DNA of 64,000 nucleotides from Priestia abyssalis (GTDB taxonomy: Bacteria > Bacillota > Bacilli > Bacillales > Bacillaceae_H): the NCBI RefSeq assembly GCF_002019595.1, contig NZ_KV917369.1, forward strand, positions 2,070,417 through 2,134,416, read 5' to 3'. Below the pieces are notes generated by a model, which was not told where the DNA came from, ran no database searches, and saw nothing but the letters and a program-made list of their open reading frames with translations. How positions within the stretch are numbered: position 1 is the stretch's first letter; each line of letters begins with the position of its first letter. The position numbers were made by a program, and so were the translations under genes. This document shows positions 23,573 to 33,100 of this stretch, one piece after another.

Positions 23573-24220
23573 ATGAAAATGAAACTTCGAATGTCCATGT
23601 ATCCGATTTTGGCTGTTATTTTTATTCTTGGCTTCCTCTTATCAGGGTGCGGAGCAGAGAAAGAACAGAAAACCCCAAGTGTGAAAAAAATTCAAGTGGA
23701 GAAAAACCCGGTTGTGACCATCGTCATGGAGGATAATCAGGAAATAAAACTGGAACTCTATCCGGACATCGCTCCAAATACAGTCGTGAATTTCGTTTCT
23801 TTAGTCCAAAAGGGATTTTATGATGGATTAACGTTCCATCGTGTTATTCCAGAATTTATGATCCAAGGGGGAGACCCAGAAGGAAATGGAAGCGGCGGGC
23901 CTGGATATACCATTGCGGGAGAGTTCAGCTCTAACGGCTTTGAAAACGACTTAAAACATGAAGCTGGTGTCATTTCAATGGCAAGAACGAATGATCCGAA
24001 CTCTGCGGGTTCACAATTTTTTATCATGGCGGGAGATGCTACGCATTTGGATGGCGAATATGCAGCTTTCGGTAAAGTGACAGAGGGCATAGAGGCTGTC
24101 AAACAAATTGTGGAAGTCGAGCGTGACGGCCAGGATAAGCCATTAAAAGAACAAAAGATGAAAAAAGTAACAGTCGAAACGTTCGGAGAAGAATATGGTG
24201 AGCCTGAGGTTATCAAATAA
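23573..24220 (+). CDS. Peptidyl-prolyl cis-trans isomerase lipoprotein (cyclophilin)
   Basis: 215 residues from ATG 23573 behind GGAAGGAG (ATG 23579 also possible). Signal peptide with lipobox LLSGC. The cyclophilin domain covers residues ~45-205 with FHRVIPEFMIQGGDP, GSGGPGYTIAGEF and GSQFFIMAG. It would catalyse proline isomerisation outside the membrane and help fold secreted proteins, unlike the cytosolic PpiB of B. subtilis. Confidence 0.9.
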   Translation: MKMKLRMSMYPILAVIFILGFLLSGCGAEKEQKTPSVKKIQVEKNPVVTIVMEDNQEIKLELYPDIAPNTVVNFVSLVQKGFYDGLTFHRVIPEFMIQGGDPEGNGSGGPGYTIAGEFSSNGFENDLKHEAGVISMARTNDPNSAGSQFFIMAGDATHLDGEYAAFGKVTEGIEAVKQIVEVERDGQDKPLKEQKMKKVTVETFGEEYGEPEVIK

Positions 24221-24250
24221 TACATCCTTGTGTTGCGGGTGGAAATGAAA

Positions 24251-24310
24251 AACAAAAAGCTTACTTCGAGAAAAGGGTATCTTTTTCTTGAGGCAAGCTT
24301 TTTTCGTGCA
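24251..24310. terminator. Bidirectional terminator between convergent genes
   Basis: AAAAAGCTT..CTTCGAGAAAA pairs with TTTTTCTTGAGGCAAGCTTTTTT, with A-runs and T-runs on opposite sides. Confidence 0.7.
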
Positions 24311-24322
24311 GGCCCATGAGCT

Positions 24323-25246
24323 TTAAAATAACATTTTCGATCCATATACAACGATGGTGACGGTCATGCTGCTGAATACAGTCGACATCAAAACCGCTTG
24401 AGCCGCATATTCGGGATGATTCCCGTACTCAAGGGCAAACTGGGCACTGTTTCTTGAAGTCGGGAATGAGCTTGCGATAAGCAGCGCTTGGGCGGTTGTC
24501 CCTTCAAGTTTTAATGATAAAATCAAGAGAAGGGCAATAACGGGAGAAAGAATTAAGCGGCCGCTCAAGCTCAAAACGAGCGGCAATGAGAAACGGTTAA
24601 GTTCCAAATAAGCACTCTGGGCGCCGAGTGTAACAAGCGCAATGGCCAGAAACGCATTGGAACTGTTTTCGATCGGTGCCCAAATGAATGAAGGAATGTT
24701 AATCGCTGTCGTATTGAACAGCAAACCGAGCAACAGCGCGTAAATCATGGGGTTTTTCAACAACTCCCGCAGAACTTTTGTACCGTTCGACTGGCCGGAT
24801 ACTGAATTCATCAATCCGTAAGTGTAGGTAAGGAGATTTTGAAAAATGGTCACCACCACTTGGATCGACAGGCCGAGCGGATTTTGGTGGAAAACGAGCT
24901 GGCTGACGGGAAGTCCGAAGTTCCCGGAATTACTTAGGACGAAGCTATTTTTAAAAGCAGCGGAAAGGCTTTGGTCAAAATTGGCCATTTTCGCCATTCC
25001 TGTACTGAGAGTGATTAAACAAACACTTTGCAGCAACAAGAAGCCGAGGGTGTCCAACAGGATGGCTCCGCCAATGCTGCTTTCATAAATATTGACGAAT
25101 CCCACGCATGGTAATAAAAAGTAGGTGTTCAATTTTGATAAGGTATTCATATCGAACGTAAATTTTCGATGAAGAAATACACCCGCCCCAATAAGGAAAA
25201 ATACAGGTAAGATAACGTTCATTACGATCAAGGCTAAAACATCCAT
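24323..25246 (-). CDS. AEC-family transporter
   Basis: 307 residues with about ten hydrophobic segments, FLIGAGVFLHRKF near the start and the GNFGLPVSQLVF motif typical of auxin-efflux-carrier-like proteins, with a symmetrical SFPTSRNSAQFALEYG motif near the end. Bacterial members export or exchange organic acids such as malate. The ATG overlaps the stop of the upstream gene (TGATG), so the two are coupled. Confidence 0.88.
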   Translation of the reverse strand: MDVLALIVMNVILPVFFLIGAGVFLHRKFTFDMNTLSKLNTYFLLPCVGFVNIYESSIGGAILLDTLGFLLLQSVCLITLSTGMAKMANFDQSLSAAFKNSFVLSNSGNFGLPVSQLVFHQNPLGLSIQVVVTIFQNLLTYTYGLMNSVSGQSNGTKVLRELLKNPMIYALLLGLLFNTTAINIPSFIWAPIENSSNAFLAIALVTLGAQSAYLELNRFSLPLVLSLSGRLILSPVIALLLILSLKLEGTTAQALLIASSFPTSRNSAQFALEYGNHPEYAAQAVLMSTVFSSMTVTIVVYGSKMLF

Positions 25247-25683
25247 CAGAGACTTTCCTTTCTTTTCAGCATAGCGAGGCTGTTATTGATATTCGGAAAT
25301 TTCAGTGTATTACATTCCTCCCGAATGAATGGATAATAAGAATCCCTCTGATAGAAGTTTCCTGTATATATTTCATCCGGTTTGAATATTTGGATAAAGA
25401 CATGATAGCCATTATGGTATTTCACCGTATAAGCTATGTCATATTTTCCTGTGGTCTCGTCATGGATTTCCGCAATATCAATGAGCGGCAAGCAAAAGTA
25501 TTTTCCCGTTAAGGGTTCACTCACGGTCAATCGTTCGACTCCGGTATGAATTTTGGCCGTTTTGATATAGCTCATGAAATGAAATCCGGCAACTCCGTGG
25601 ACCTCATCTTGCAAAGTCGCATCAAAGTCATCGCCTTCGTGATTTTTAAAAATATGGATCAGCCTCTTTGTCACTTTATTCAT
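25246..25683 (-). CDS. Hypothetical protein coupled to AEC transporter
   Basis: 145 residues, soluble, rich in aromatic residues (YHNGYHVFIQIFKPDEIYTG, FYQRDSYYPFIREE). No motif I recognise. The one-base overlap with the transporter gene suggests a shared job, possibly handling the same substrate. Confidence 0.7.
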   Translation of the reverse strand: MNKVTKRLIHIFKNHEGDDFDATLQDEVHGVAGFHFMSYIKTAKIHTGVERLTVSEPLTGKYFCLPLIDIAEIHDETTGKYDIAYTVKYHNGYHVFIQIFKPDEIYTGNFYQRDSYYPFIREECNTLKFPNINNSLAMLKRKESL

Positions 25684-25804
25684 TTATCCGCCTCCATTCA
25701 TGCTTTTATGATAAAATGAATGGCCGTTTAATGGAAATACCGATTATTTATTGCTGGATATATAGAAAAGGAATGGTAACGTATTCATTGGGGTTGTTCG
25801 CCTA

Positions 25805-25838
25805 ATAAAAAAAACGTGGGTATTCTCCCGCGTTTCTT
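25805..25838 (-). terminator. Terminator of the lysR-type gene
   Basis: On the reverse strand AAACGCGGG pairs with CCCACGTTT and a T-run of eight follows. Confidence 0.75.
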
Positions 25839-25895
25839 ATTGTTCAATTGCACAAGCTATACTTATAGGGAATGAACGAGCCTGTTCGGCATTTC

Positions 25896-26768
25896 TTATA
25901 TATCGTATTTAAAGTCCAATTTCTCTACGAATTTAACAAACTCTTTGATTAGCTTTATTTCAAGCGATTTTTGGTGATAAAACATCCATGTTTGTCGGAT
26001 GATAGGCTTTCCTTGTGCATCCGCAAGATTAATGCGATGCAAATCATCGTGATTCTGGACCAGAACGCTTGGGAGAATTCCATATCCTAGCCCGTTAATG
26101 ATCATTTCCTTACACGTATCCCCTTTGTCAACCTCCATTCCGATTAAAGGAGGCTGTGAGAATGTTCCGCTCCACCAATTGTCGATAATCGGTTTTAAGA
26201 GAGTATCTGTTTCGTATTCGATTCTTGGCAGGGAAGGCAAATCGCGAAGATCTATTTTCTCTTTAGAAGCGACGCAAATATTTTCCTCAAAGAGAAGGAG
26301 TTTCGATTCTGCCCATTGGTAATCTCCCCTTACGATTCCGATATGAACCTCTTGGTTGTATATGAGATTGAACACCTCACGGCTCCATCCTGTTGTGACT
26401 TTAAAGTCGACTTTCGGAAATCTTTCGCGAAAAAGTTTTAAAAGACGGGGCAGTTTGTGTTTGGAAATAAAATTAGAAACACCGAGCCTTAATGTTCCAA
26501 CGACTTCTTCGTCCATGTTAAGGGCAGCTTCTTTAATTTCACGAAGGCGGTTAAGCATCTCATCGGCACATTTGGCGATATATTCTCCCTGAGGGGTGAA
26601 GTGAACCCCGCGCGTTCCCCGTTCGATAATGGCGACTTGAAATTCTTTCTCCATTTGTTGAATTCGCTTCGTCAAGGCCGGCTGTGAGATGTATAGACTT
26701 TGAGCTGTTTTTGTGATGTTCTTTTTTTCGTAAAGAACTTTTAAAATAAGCCAATCGCGATCATCCAT
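25896..26768 (-). CDS. LysR-type transcriptional regulator
   Basis: 290 residues. The N-terminal helix-turn-helix reads LYEKKNITKTAQSLYISQPA and continues LTKRIQQMEKEF; the effector-binding domain covers ~90-290. LysR proteins usually act on a neighbouring or divergent gene with a small-molecule co-inducer. The gene precedes the hypothetical/AEC pair in the same direction, with its own terminator between, so it may regulate them. Confidence 0.9.
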   Translation of the reverse strand: MDDRDWLILKVLYEKKNITKTAQSLYISQPALTKRIQQMEKEFQVAIIERGTRGVHFTPQGEYIAKCADEMLNRLREIKEAALNMDEEVVGTLRLGVSNFISKHKLPRLLKLFRERFPKVDFKVTTGWSREVFNLIYNQEVHIGIVRGDYQWAESKLLLFEENICVASKEKIDLRDLPSLPRIEYETDTLLKPIIDNWWSGTFSQPPLIGMEVDKGDTCKEMIINGLGYGILPSVLVQNHDDLHRINLADAQGKPIIRQTWMFYHQKSLEIKLIKEFVKFVEKLDFKYDI

Positions 26769-27030
26769 TTTGCTTTCTCCATATCTTCTTAGTTTGCTGG
26801 AAGTATGTCAGGGTTATCATGCCATCTCTTCTTTCTATCTATCGTTTATATCTATTATACAAATCCAGTCTCTATTTAGGGAATATATGACATAACAGAG
26901 AATGGTTTTTGCTTTCCTTTTCATATGTGTACATAGAATAAGAAGAAAATAAAGACTATAAATGAGAGGTTTGTATTGATAAGCTCATAGTAATCTGTAA
27001 GGTTTCACTTAATCAAAGGGAGTGTTTTCA

Positions 27031-27276
27031 TTGTTTATCAAATTTTCACAAGAACAAAAGAATCGAATGATAGCGGATATACAGCGTTTTTTTGAGGAGG
27101 AAAGAGGGGAAGAAATCGGGGAACTGGCCGCAGAGAGTGTTTTAGAATTTGTAAAGGAACATCTTGGCCCTCACTTTTACAATCAAGCAATCAAAGATAC
27201 GAAAGAGTTGATAGAGCAAAAAATGCTTTCGATTGAAGAGGATTTATATGCTCTTGAGCGGCCGATTAAGGGTTAA
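27031..27276 (+). CDS. DUF2164 family protein
   Basis: 81 residues if begun at TTG 27031, eight bases behind AAAGGGAG; a GTG at 27022 lies inside that site. The core EERGEEIGELAAESVLEFV, LGPHFYNQAIKD and ending EEDLYALERP match DUF2164. Short, acidic, helical; function unknown. The upstream gap (26769-27030) shows no other feature I can support. Confidence 0.8.
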   Translation: MFIKFSQEQKNRMIADIQRFFEEERGEEIGELAAESVLEFVKEHLGPHFYNQAIKDTKELIEQKMLSIEEDLYALERPIKG

Positions 27277-27308
27277 GTCAAAAGAGTGTGCAGCTGTTAT
27301 GGAGACGA

Positions 27309-27357
27309 AACGAGACAAAACGAGACGACTGTCTCGTTTTGTCTCGTTTTTTTTTTA
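27309..27357 (+). terminator. 18-bp perfect palindrome with T-run; possible AcoR site
   Basis: AACGAGACAAAACGAGAC pairs perfectly with GTCTCGTTTTGTCTCGTT over GACT and nine T follow, an ideal terminator for the DUF2164 gene. Because it lies 50-90 bases before the sigma54 promoter of the aco operon and is built from repeated GAGAC words, it could also serve as an upstream activator site. Confidence 0.7.
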
Positions 27358-27398
27358 TAGAAGGATCGATAAAACTCTATCATTTCGCAGTTTAAATG

Positions 27399-27415
27399 TT
27401 GGCATGGTACTTGCA
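27399..27415 (+). promoter_or_regulatory. Sigma54 (-24/-12) promoter of acoABCL
   Basis: TTGGCATGGTACTTGCA has GG and GC separated by ten bases, matching the sigma54 consensus TGGCAC-N5-TTGC closely. It lies about 50 bases before acoA. In B. subtilis the aco operon also uses SigL with the activator AcoR. Confidence 0.8.
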
Positions 27416-27463
27416 ATAAATAAGAGTGAGGAAAAGAAAAGGAAAGACGGGAGGCTGAAAAGG

Positions 27464-28456
27464 ATGGAAGTTACGCAAAGCAAAGGGGTTACATTAACCC
27501 GGGAGAAAGCTCGATGGATGTATGAAAAGATGTTGGAAATCCGCAAATTCGAAGATAAGGTGCATGAGCAGTTCGCGAAAGGAATTTTGCCTGGCTTCGT
27601 TCATTTATATGCGGGTGAGGAGGCAGTGGCTGTCGGAGTCTGTGCCCATCTTGATGACAAGGACAGCATTACGAGCACACACCGAGGACATGGTCATTGC
27701 ATCGCTAAAGGTTGTGATTTAAATGGAATGATGGCCGAAATATACGGAAAGATTACGGGATTGTGTAAAGGAAAAGGCGGATCTATGCATATTGCGGATT
27801 TAGATAAAGGAATGTTGGGAGCGAACGGGATTGTAGGAGGCGGTTTTCCGCTTGCATGCGGCGCTGCTTTGACAGCCAAATACAAAAAGACAAATAATGT
27901 AAGCGTTTGCTTTTTTGGCGACGGCGCCAATAATCATGGAACGTTCCATGAGGGGGTCAACCTGGCTGCGATTTGGAAGCTTCCGGTGATTTTCGTTGCC
28001 GAGAATAATGGATACGCGGAAGCGACACCGTTTACGTATGCTTCCAGCTGCAAGACGATTGCCGATCGTGCCATTGCTTATAATATTCCTGGTATTCGTG
28101 TGGACGGAAAAGATGTACTAGCTGTTTATCAAGCAGCGGAAGAAGCGGTTCAAAGAGCTCGCAGAGGTGAAGGCCCGACGTTAATTGAATGCATAACATA
28201 CCGAAATTACGGCCATTTTGAGGGAGATGCTCAAAAATATAAACCGGAAAGAGAAAAAGTGGAACATAAGCAGGAAAAGGATGCCATTGTCCAATTTAAA
28301 AATTATTTATTGAGTCAGCAATTGTTGGCGGAAAACGAATTAACGGCTTTAGAAGATTCTGTGGAAAAGGCAGTGGAACAAGCGGTTAAGTTTAGTGAAG
28401 AAAGTCCGTATCCAAGTGAATCAGAATTATTAACAGATGTCTATGTATCTTATTAA
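27464..28456 (+). CDS. acoA: Acetoin dehydrogenase E1 alpha subunit
   Basis: 330 residues from ATG 27464, nine bases behind GGGAGG; longer frames run through the promoter. The thiamine diphosphate motif spans GDGANNHGTFHEGVN to the AENN motif, and the HGHCIAKG and GKGGSMHI segments are typical of the alpha subunit. With AcoB it cleaves acetoin, releasing acetaldehyde and passing an acetyl group to the lipoyl E2. First gene of acoABCL. Confidence 0.92.
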   Translation: MEVTQSKGVTLTREKARWMYEKMLEIRKFEDKVHEQFAKGILPGFVHLYAGEEAVAVGVCAHLDDKDSITSTHRGHGHCIAKGCDLNGMMAEIYGKITGLCKGKGGSMHIADLDKGMLGANGIVGGGFPLACGAALTAKYKKTNNVSVCFFGDGANNHGTFHEGVNLAAIWKLPVIFVAENNGYAEATPFTYASSCKTIADRAIAYNIPGIRVDGKDVLAVYQAAEEAVQRARRGEGPTLIECITYRNYGHFEGDAQKYKPEREKVEHKQEKDAIVQFKNYLLSQQLLAENELTALEDSVEKAVEQAVKFSEESPYPSESELLTDVYVSY

Positions 28457-28479
28457 TTCAATTTAAGGGGGAGAAAAAG

Positions 28480-29514
28480 ATGGCAAGAACTTTAAGCATG
28501 TCCGCAGCAATCAATGAAGCGATGAAAATTGCAATGAGAAATGACGAGAATGTCATTTTGATGGGAGAGGATGTAGCTGGCGGCGCCCAAGTGGACCACT
28601 TGCAGGATGATGAAGCATGGGGCGGCGTACTTGGGGTTACGAAAGGATTGGTTCAGGAATTTGGCCGTGATCGGATTTTAGATACACCGATTGCAGAAGC
28701 CGGATATATAGGAGCGGCTATGGCAGCTGCCTCCACCGGATTACGGCCGGTTGCCGAGCTGATGTTTAATGACTTCATCGGCAGCTGCCTTGATGAAGTG
28801 CTGAATCAGGGAGCCAAATTCCGTTACATGTTTGGCGGAAAAGCCCAGGTGCCCGTTACGATCCGTACGATGCACGGAGCCGGATTCAGGGCAGCTGCCC
28901 AGCATTCCCAAAGTTTATATGCCTTGTTCACGAGCATCCCGGGGTTGAAAGTCGTTGTTCCGTCTACCCCTTATGATGCGAAAGGGCTATTGCTTGCAGC
29001 TATCGAAGACAATGATCCTGTTATCTTTTTCGAGGATAAGACTCTTTATAATATGACAGGCGATGTTCCTGAAGGACATTATACGATTCCATTAGGAAAG
29101 GCAGACATTAAGCGAGCAGGCTCGGACTTAACAATCGTCGCCATCGGCAAACAGGTCCACACCGCATTAACCGCTGCCGAACAGCTTGCAGCTAAAGGAA
29201 TTGAAATTGAAGTCATTGATCCACGCAGTCTGTCGCCGCTTGATGAAGATACGATTCTTTCTTCTGTGGCGAAAACCAATCGTCTTGTCGTTATCGATGA
29301 AGCCAACCCGAGATGCAGCATCGCAACGGATATCGCTGCTTTAGTGGCAGATAAAGGATTTGATACACTCGATGCACCGATTAAAAGAATTACGGCACCG
29401 CATACGCCAGTACCTTTTTCTCCTCCTTTGGAAGATATTTATCTGCCTACACCGGAAAAAGTGGTGGCGGCCGTATCAGAGCTATTAGGGGATGCTTCGC
29501 TGCTAGGCGTGTGA
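28480..29514 (+). CDS. acoB: Acetoin dehydrogenase E1 beta subunit
   Basis: 344 residues behind AAGGGGGAG. It has the transketolase-like central fold (ILMGEDVAGGAQ, DTPIAEAGYIGAAMAA) and the C-terminal domain (EVIDPRSLSPLDEDTI). It forms the heterotetrameric E1 with AcoA, 23 bases downstream. Confidence 0.92.
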   Translation: MARTLSMSAAINEAMKIAMRNDENVILMGEDVAGGAQVDHLQDDEAWGGVLGVTKGLVQEFGRDRILDTPIAEAGYIGAAMAAASTGLRPVAELMFNDFIGSCLDEVLNQGAKFRYMFGGKAQVPVTIRTMHGAGFRAAAQHSQSLYALFTSIPGLKVVVPSTPYDAKGLLLAAIEDNDPVIFFEDKTLYNMTGDVPEGHYTIPLGKADIKRAGSDLTIVAIGKQVHTALTAAEQLAAKGIEIEVIDPRSLSPLDEDTILSSVAKTNRLVVIDEANPRCSIATDIAALVADKGFDTLDAPIKRITAPHTPVPFSPPLEDIYLPTPEKVVAAVSELLGDASLLGV

Positions 29515-29542
29515 ATCGGTAAAAGAGAAGGGAGAGAACTAA

Positions 29543-30772
29543 ATGGCTGTAGAAATTGTGATGCCGAAATTGGGAATGGCCATGAAAGAAGGAACTGTTT
29601 CGATTTGGAACAAGCAGGTTGGTGACCCTGTTGTGAAGGGGGAGCTTATCGCCAGCATCAATTCAGAAAAAATCGAAATGGAAATTGAGTCCCCGGCAGA
29701 AGGGACCCTTTTAGATATTATCGTTCCAGAGGGACAAGGCGTCCCTCCTGGTACTGTCATTTGCTACATCGGGGATGCGGGAGAACAAATTACTAGAGTC
29801 GAACAGAATTTAGAAACAGCGAAAACGGAAGTGGCAGCAGCGGCGACAATTACCAAGCAGCCGCAGTCCTCCGCGGGCAAAGCATCAAACGGTCGATTGA
29901 AAATTTCTCCTGTCGCACGGAAAATGGCCGAAGCCGCTGGTCTCGATCTTAATACGATCCAAGGAACCGGACCGGGAGGAAGGATTACAAAAGAGGATGT
30001 TCAGCAGGCAATTGATGGTGGCTGTTCGATTGAACCCCCAAAACAAAATGAAATGGTGAACTCTCTAGCTGACAGTGTAGAGCAAGCACAGAAGCTTCCG
30101 GTAACCGGTATGAGAAAAGTCATTGCCGAACGGATGCAAGAAAGCTTGCAAAGCAGCGCCCAATTAACATTGACGATGAAAGTGGATGTAACAGATCTTA
30201 TGGCCCTGCAAAAACAAATAGGAGAAACGGTTCAAGCCCGCTATGAAACAAAACTGACTGTTACAGACTTTGTTGCCCGTGCAGTTGTGCTCTCACTCGG
30301 GCAGCATAAAGAGATGAACAGTGCATATATCGATGATCAAATCCATATTTTTGATCACGTTCACCTTGGGATGGCTGTTGCTTTGGAAAAAGGGTTAGTT
30401 GTACCCGTTATCCGGCATGCGCAGAATGACTCGCTCGTCCAGTTGGCGAAAAACATGAAGACACTTGCTGAGCGGGCGCGAAATGGGCAGCTTGGCAGCG
30501 ATGAGATGAAAGGTTCAACGTTTACAATCAGCAATCTTGGGGCTTACGGGGTTGAGCACTTCACGCCAATATTGAATTCACCGGAAGCAGGTATTCTAGG
30601 GGTTGGAGCCGCCTATGACACACCCCTGTATAAAGGGGAAGAATTGCAGCGAAGAACGATTTTGCCGCTGAGCTTAACGTTTGATCACCGTGTATTGGAC
30701 GGGGCGCCTGCTGCAGCCTTTCTCCGTACCATCAAGCGATATTTAGAAGAACCGTTTATGATGCTCGTATAG
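29543..30772 (+). CDS. acoC: Acetoin dehydrogenase E2 (dihydrolipoyl acetyltransferase)
   Basis: 409 residues. One N-terminal lipoyl domain (lysine in INSEKIEMEIES, ~residue 41), a peripheral subunit-binding domain at ~115-150 (KISPVARKMAEAAGLDL), and the catalytic domain with DHRVLDG near the C-terminus. It transfers the acetyl group to CoA. The order and spacing fit a single operon. Confidence 0.92.
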   Translation: MAVEIVMPKLGMAMKEGTVSIWNKQVGDPVVKGELIASINSEKIEMEIESPAEGTLLDIIVPEGQGVPPGTVICYIGDAGEQITRVEQNLETAKTEVAAAATITKQPQSSAGKASNGRLKISPVARKMAEAAGLDLNTIQGTGPGGRITKEDVQQAIDGGCSIEPPKQNEMVNSLADSVEQAQKLPVTGMRKVIAERMQESLQSSAQLTLTMKVDVTDLMALQKQIGETVQARYETKLTVTDFVARAVVLSLGQHKEMNSAYIDDQIHIFDHVHLGMAVALEKGLVVPVIRHAQNDSLVQLAKNMKTLAERARNGQLGSDEMKGSTFTISNLGAYGVEHFTPILNSPEAGILGVGAAYDTPLYKGEELQRRTILPLSLTFDHRVLDGAPAAAFLRTIKRYLEEPFMMLV

Positions 30773-30779
30773 AAAGAAG

Positions 30780-32168
30780 GTGGAGAAGATGACAACGTTA
30801 GTTATTATTGGAGGAGGACCTGCAGGATATGTGGCGGCAATTACTGCCGCCCAGCAGGGACAGCAAGTCATTCTCATTGACCAGGGGCCTTTAGGCGGAA
30901 CGTGTTTAAATGAAGGATGCATGCCGACGAAATCATTATTGGAGAGTGCGGAAGTGTACGATAAAGTCAAACATGCTGAAGAGTTTGGAATTAATCTTTC
31001 ATCCGTTCGAGTAGGAATTAATTGGGGCCGTGTTCAACTGCGTAAGAATGAGGTCATCCAAACACTCGTTCAAGGTATAGGTTATTTAATGAAGAAAAAT
31101 AGAGTTAAAGTGATAAAAGGAAAGGCTTCTTTTTTGACTGCACACCGTTTATGTGTGGAGCACGAGGGAACACAAGAAATCATAGAAGGGGATCGTTTTA
31201 TAATTGCCTCGGGATCAGAGTCTGTTAGCTTACCGTTTGCTCCATTTGATGGTGAGTGGGTAGTTCACAGCGGGCAGGCGATGTCCCTTCCTGTTGTTCC
31301 TTCTTCCCTTCTCATTATAGGAGGAGGAGTGATAGGCTGCGAGTTTGCGAGTATATACAGCCGTATGGGAACAAAAGTCACTGTCGTTGAGATGGCGGAC
31401 CAGCTTCTGCCTGGTGAGGATGAGGATATTGCTTCTGTCTTACATAAGGAGCTTGAGAAAGATGGCGTAACGGTGTATACCTCCACTTCTTTAAAAGAAT
31501 TGAATAAAGAGAAAAAGCAGGCCGTATTTGAAAACCAAGATGGTGTTCATGAACAAAGAGCCGATTACGTGCTCATTTCTGTTGGAAGAAAGCCGAGAGT
31601 AGCAGATTTGAATTTAGAGAACATAGGTATTTACTATTCTCCGAAAGGAATTAAAGTCAATGAACATATGCAAACGAACTTACCCCATATTTATGCGTGC
31701 GGAGATGTAACCGGAGGGATACAACTTGCCCATGTTGCATTTCATGAGGGAAGCGTTGCTGCACTGCATGCCGGCGGCCATGATGTAAAAGTGAATTACC
31801 GTGCCGTTCCCCGCTGCATTTACACATCGCCTGAGATTGCCAGTGTCGGGATGAACGAGAAACAGGCGAGGAGTCATTACGGTGATATTCGAGTCGGAGA
31901 GTTTCCATTCGCTGCAAACGGCAGATCGCTCATTCTAAATCAGCGGGTTGGAAAGGTAAAAGTAATGGTGGAACCGCAATACAATGAAATCATTGGGTTG
32001 TCGATTGTCGGACCGCATGCGACAGAATTAATCGGGCAGGGAACAGTCATGCTGCATGCCGAAATGACTGCGGATGTGATGGAGGATTTCATCGCTGCCC
32101 ATCCAACGCTGTCAGAAGCGATTCATGAAGCGCTGCTCAGTGCCGTTGGTCATGCCGTACATGTTTAA
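30780..32168 (+). CDS. acoL: Dihydrolipoyl dehydrogenase E3 of acetoin complex
   Basis: 462 residues, seven bases behind acoC. FAD-binding GGGPAGYVAAITAAQQG, redox-active GGTCLNEGCMPTK, NAD-binding GGGVIGCEFASIY, and the C-terminal AHPTLSEAIHEAL. It reoxidises the lipoyl group and makes NADH. The double-hairpin repeat begins at its stop codon. Confidence 0.92.
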   Translation: MEKMTTLVIIGGGPAGYVAAITAAQQGQQVILIDQGPLGGTCLNEGCMPTKSLLESAEVYDKVKHAEEFGINLSSVRVGINWGRVQLRKNEVIQTLVQGIGYLMKKNRVKVIKGKASFLTAHRLCVEHEGTQEIIEGDRFIIASGSESVSLPFAPFDGEWVVHSGQAMSLPVVPSSLLIIGGGVIGCEFASIYSRMGTKVTVVEMADQLLPGEDEDIASVLHKELEKDGVTVYTSTSLKELNKEKKQAVFENQDGVHEQRADYVLISVGRKPRVADLNLENIGIYYSPKGIKVNEHMQTNLPHIYACGDVTGGIQLAHVAFHEGSVAALHAGGHDVKVNYRAVPRCIYTSPEIASVGMNEKQARSHYGDIRVGEFPFAANGRSLILNQRVGKVKVMVEPQYNEIIGLSIVGPHATELIGQGTVMLHAEMTADVMEDFIAAHPTLSEAIHEALLSAVGHAVHV

Positions 32169-32284
32169 TATATAGATCGATTTAGAAAGTTGGACATGGC
32201 CAAAGAACGGTCATGTCCAACTTTCTAGACCTATGCGGATGCCACCCCCCTTGCGGGGTTGGCGCCATCCGCATAGGTGAACCC
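32169..32284 (+). repeat. Double-hairpin repeat, full copy
   Basis: Hairpin 1: TAGAAAGTTGGACATGGCC (32183-32201) with GGTCATGTCCAACTTTCTA (32209-32227). Hairpin 2: CCTATGCGGATG (32230-32241) with CATCCGCATAGG (32266-32277) around a GC-rich core. It starts directly at the acoL stop and ends next to the bdhA remnant. Confidence 0.8.
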
Positions 32285-32334
32285 TTGAGGGCAAATTCAA
32301 GTTGTCTGGATTGGTGATTATGATACCTTTCGAT

Positions 32335-32850
32335 TGAATGAAGATGTGTGGAGTTATTCAAGCAACCAAAGCAGCGGGGGCAAGTCAAATTATTGCCGTT
32401 GAAGTATCTCCCGAGCGCAGGGAAATCGCTAAACAAGTCGGTGCACATATTGTGGTCAATCCATTGGATGTGGATACTGTTCAAACCATTAAAGATCATA
32501 CAAATGGACTTGGTGTTGATGTAGCGTTTGAGGTGGCCGGTATTGAACCGACCATTAATGCAGCCATTCAATCCACCCGATCAGAAGGAAATGTCGTCAA
32601 CATCAGTATATGGGAAAAGCCGGCCTCAATCCCGTTGAATAATTTTATCTTAACGGAACGGAAAATGACTAGCATCATCGCTTATCGAAACATTTTCCCA
32701 CAGGTTATCCAGCTCATTGCCAACGGCCAAATCCAAGCTTCGGAGTTAGTGACCAAACATATTGGATTAGATGATATCGTTTCTGAGGGATTTGAGGCTT
32801 TAACACAAAGCAAAAGCCAAATTAAAATATTGGTAAACCCGTCTCTTTAA
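32335..32850 (+). pseudogene. bdhA: 2,3-butanediol dehydrogenase remnant
   Basis: About 170 codons match the C-terminal half of zinc-type butanediol/sorbitol dehydrogenases: ATKAAGASQIIAVEVSPERR (NAD fold), GLGVDVAFEVAGIEP and the ending GFEALTQSKSQIKILVNPSL. The catalytic zinc-binding N-terminal half is absent; full enzymes have about 345 residues. Butanediol dehydrogenase interconverts acetoin and 2,3-butanediol, so the place beside the aco operon makes sense. A hairpin repeat lies at the break. Confidence 0.75.
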
Positions 32851-32866
32851 GACGTGTTTTTTATAA
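32838..32866 (+). terminator. Terminator after bdhA remnant
   Basis: CGTCT pairs with AGACG across the stop codon, then TGTTTTTT. Confidence 0.5.
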
Positions 32867-32913
32867 AAACATTCAATGTTAGTAAATCTGTAAATCTTTC
32901 AGCCTTTCAATTT

Positions 32914-32947
32914 AGCTTTGCGCCAAAACCTTGCGCGAAGCTTTTTG
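32914..32947 (+). terminator. Second terminator before acoR
   Basis: AGCTTTGCGC pairs with GCGCGAAGCT, followed by TTTTTG. Confidence 0.65.
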
Positions 32948-33100
32948 TGTGTTTTCTGCGATAATTTGGTAAATATGAAAACGTCTATATAAGTATTACT
33001 TAATTTTTCAACGTTTATTATTGAGTTTTACACTATCTACGCATGTTTTGGTCTTCCATCTCGAATATGCTCACAAAGGTTTATGTGGATTTATATATAT

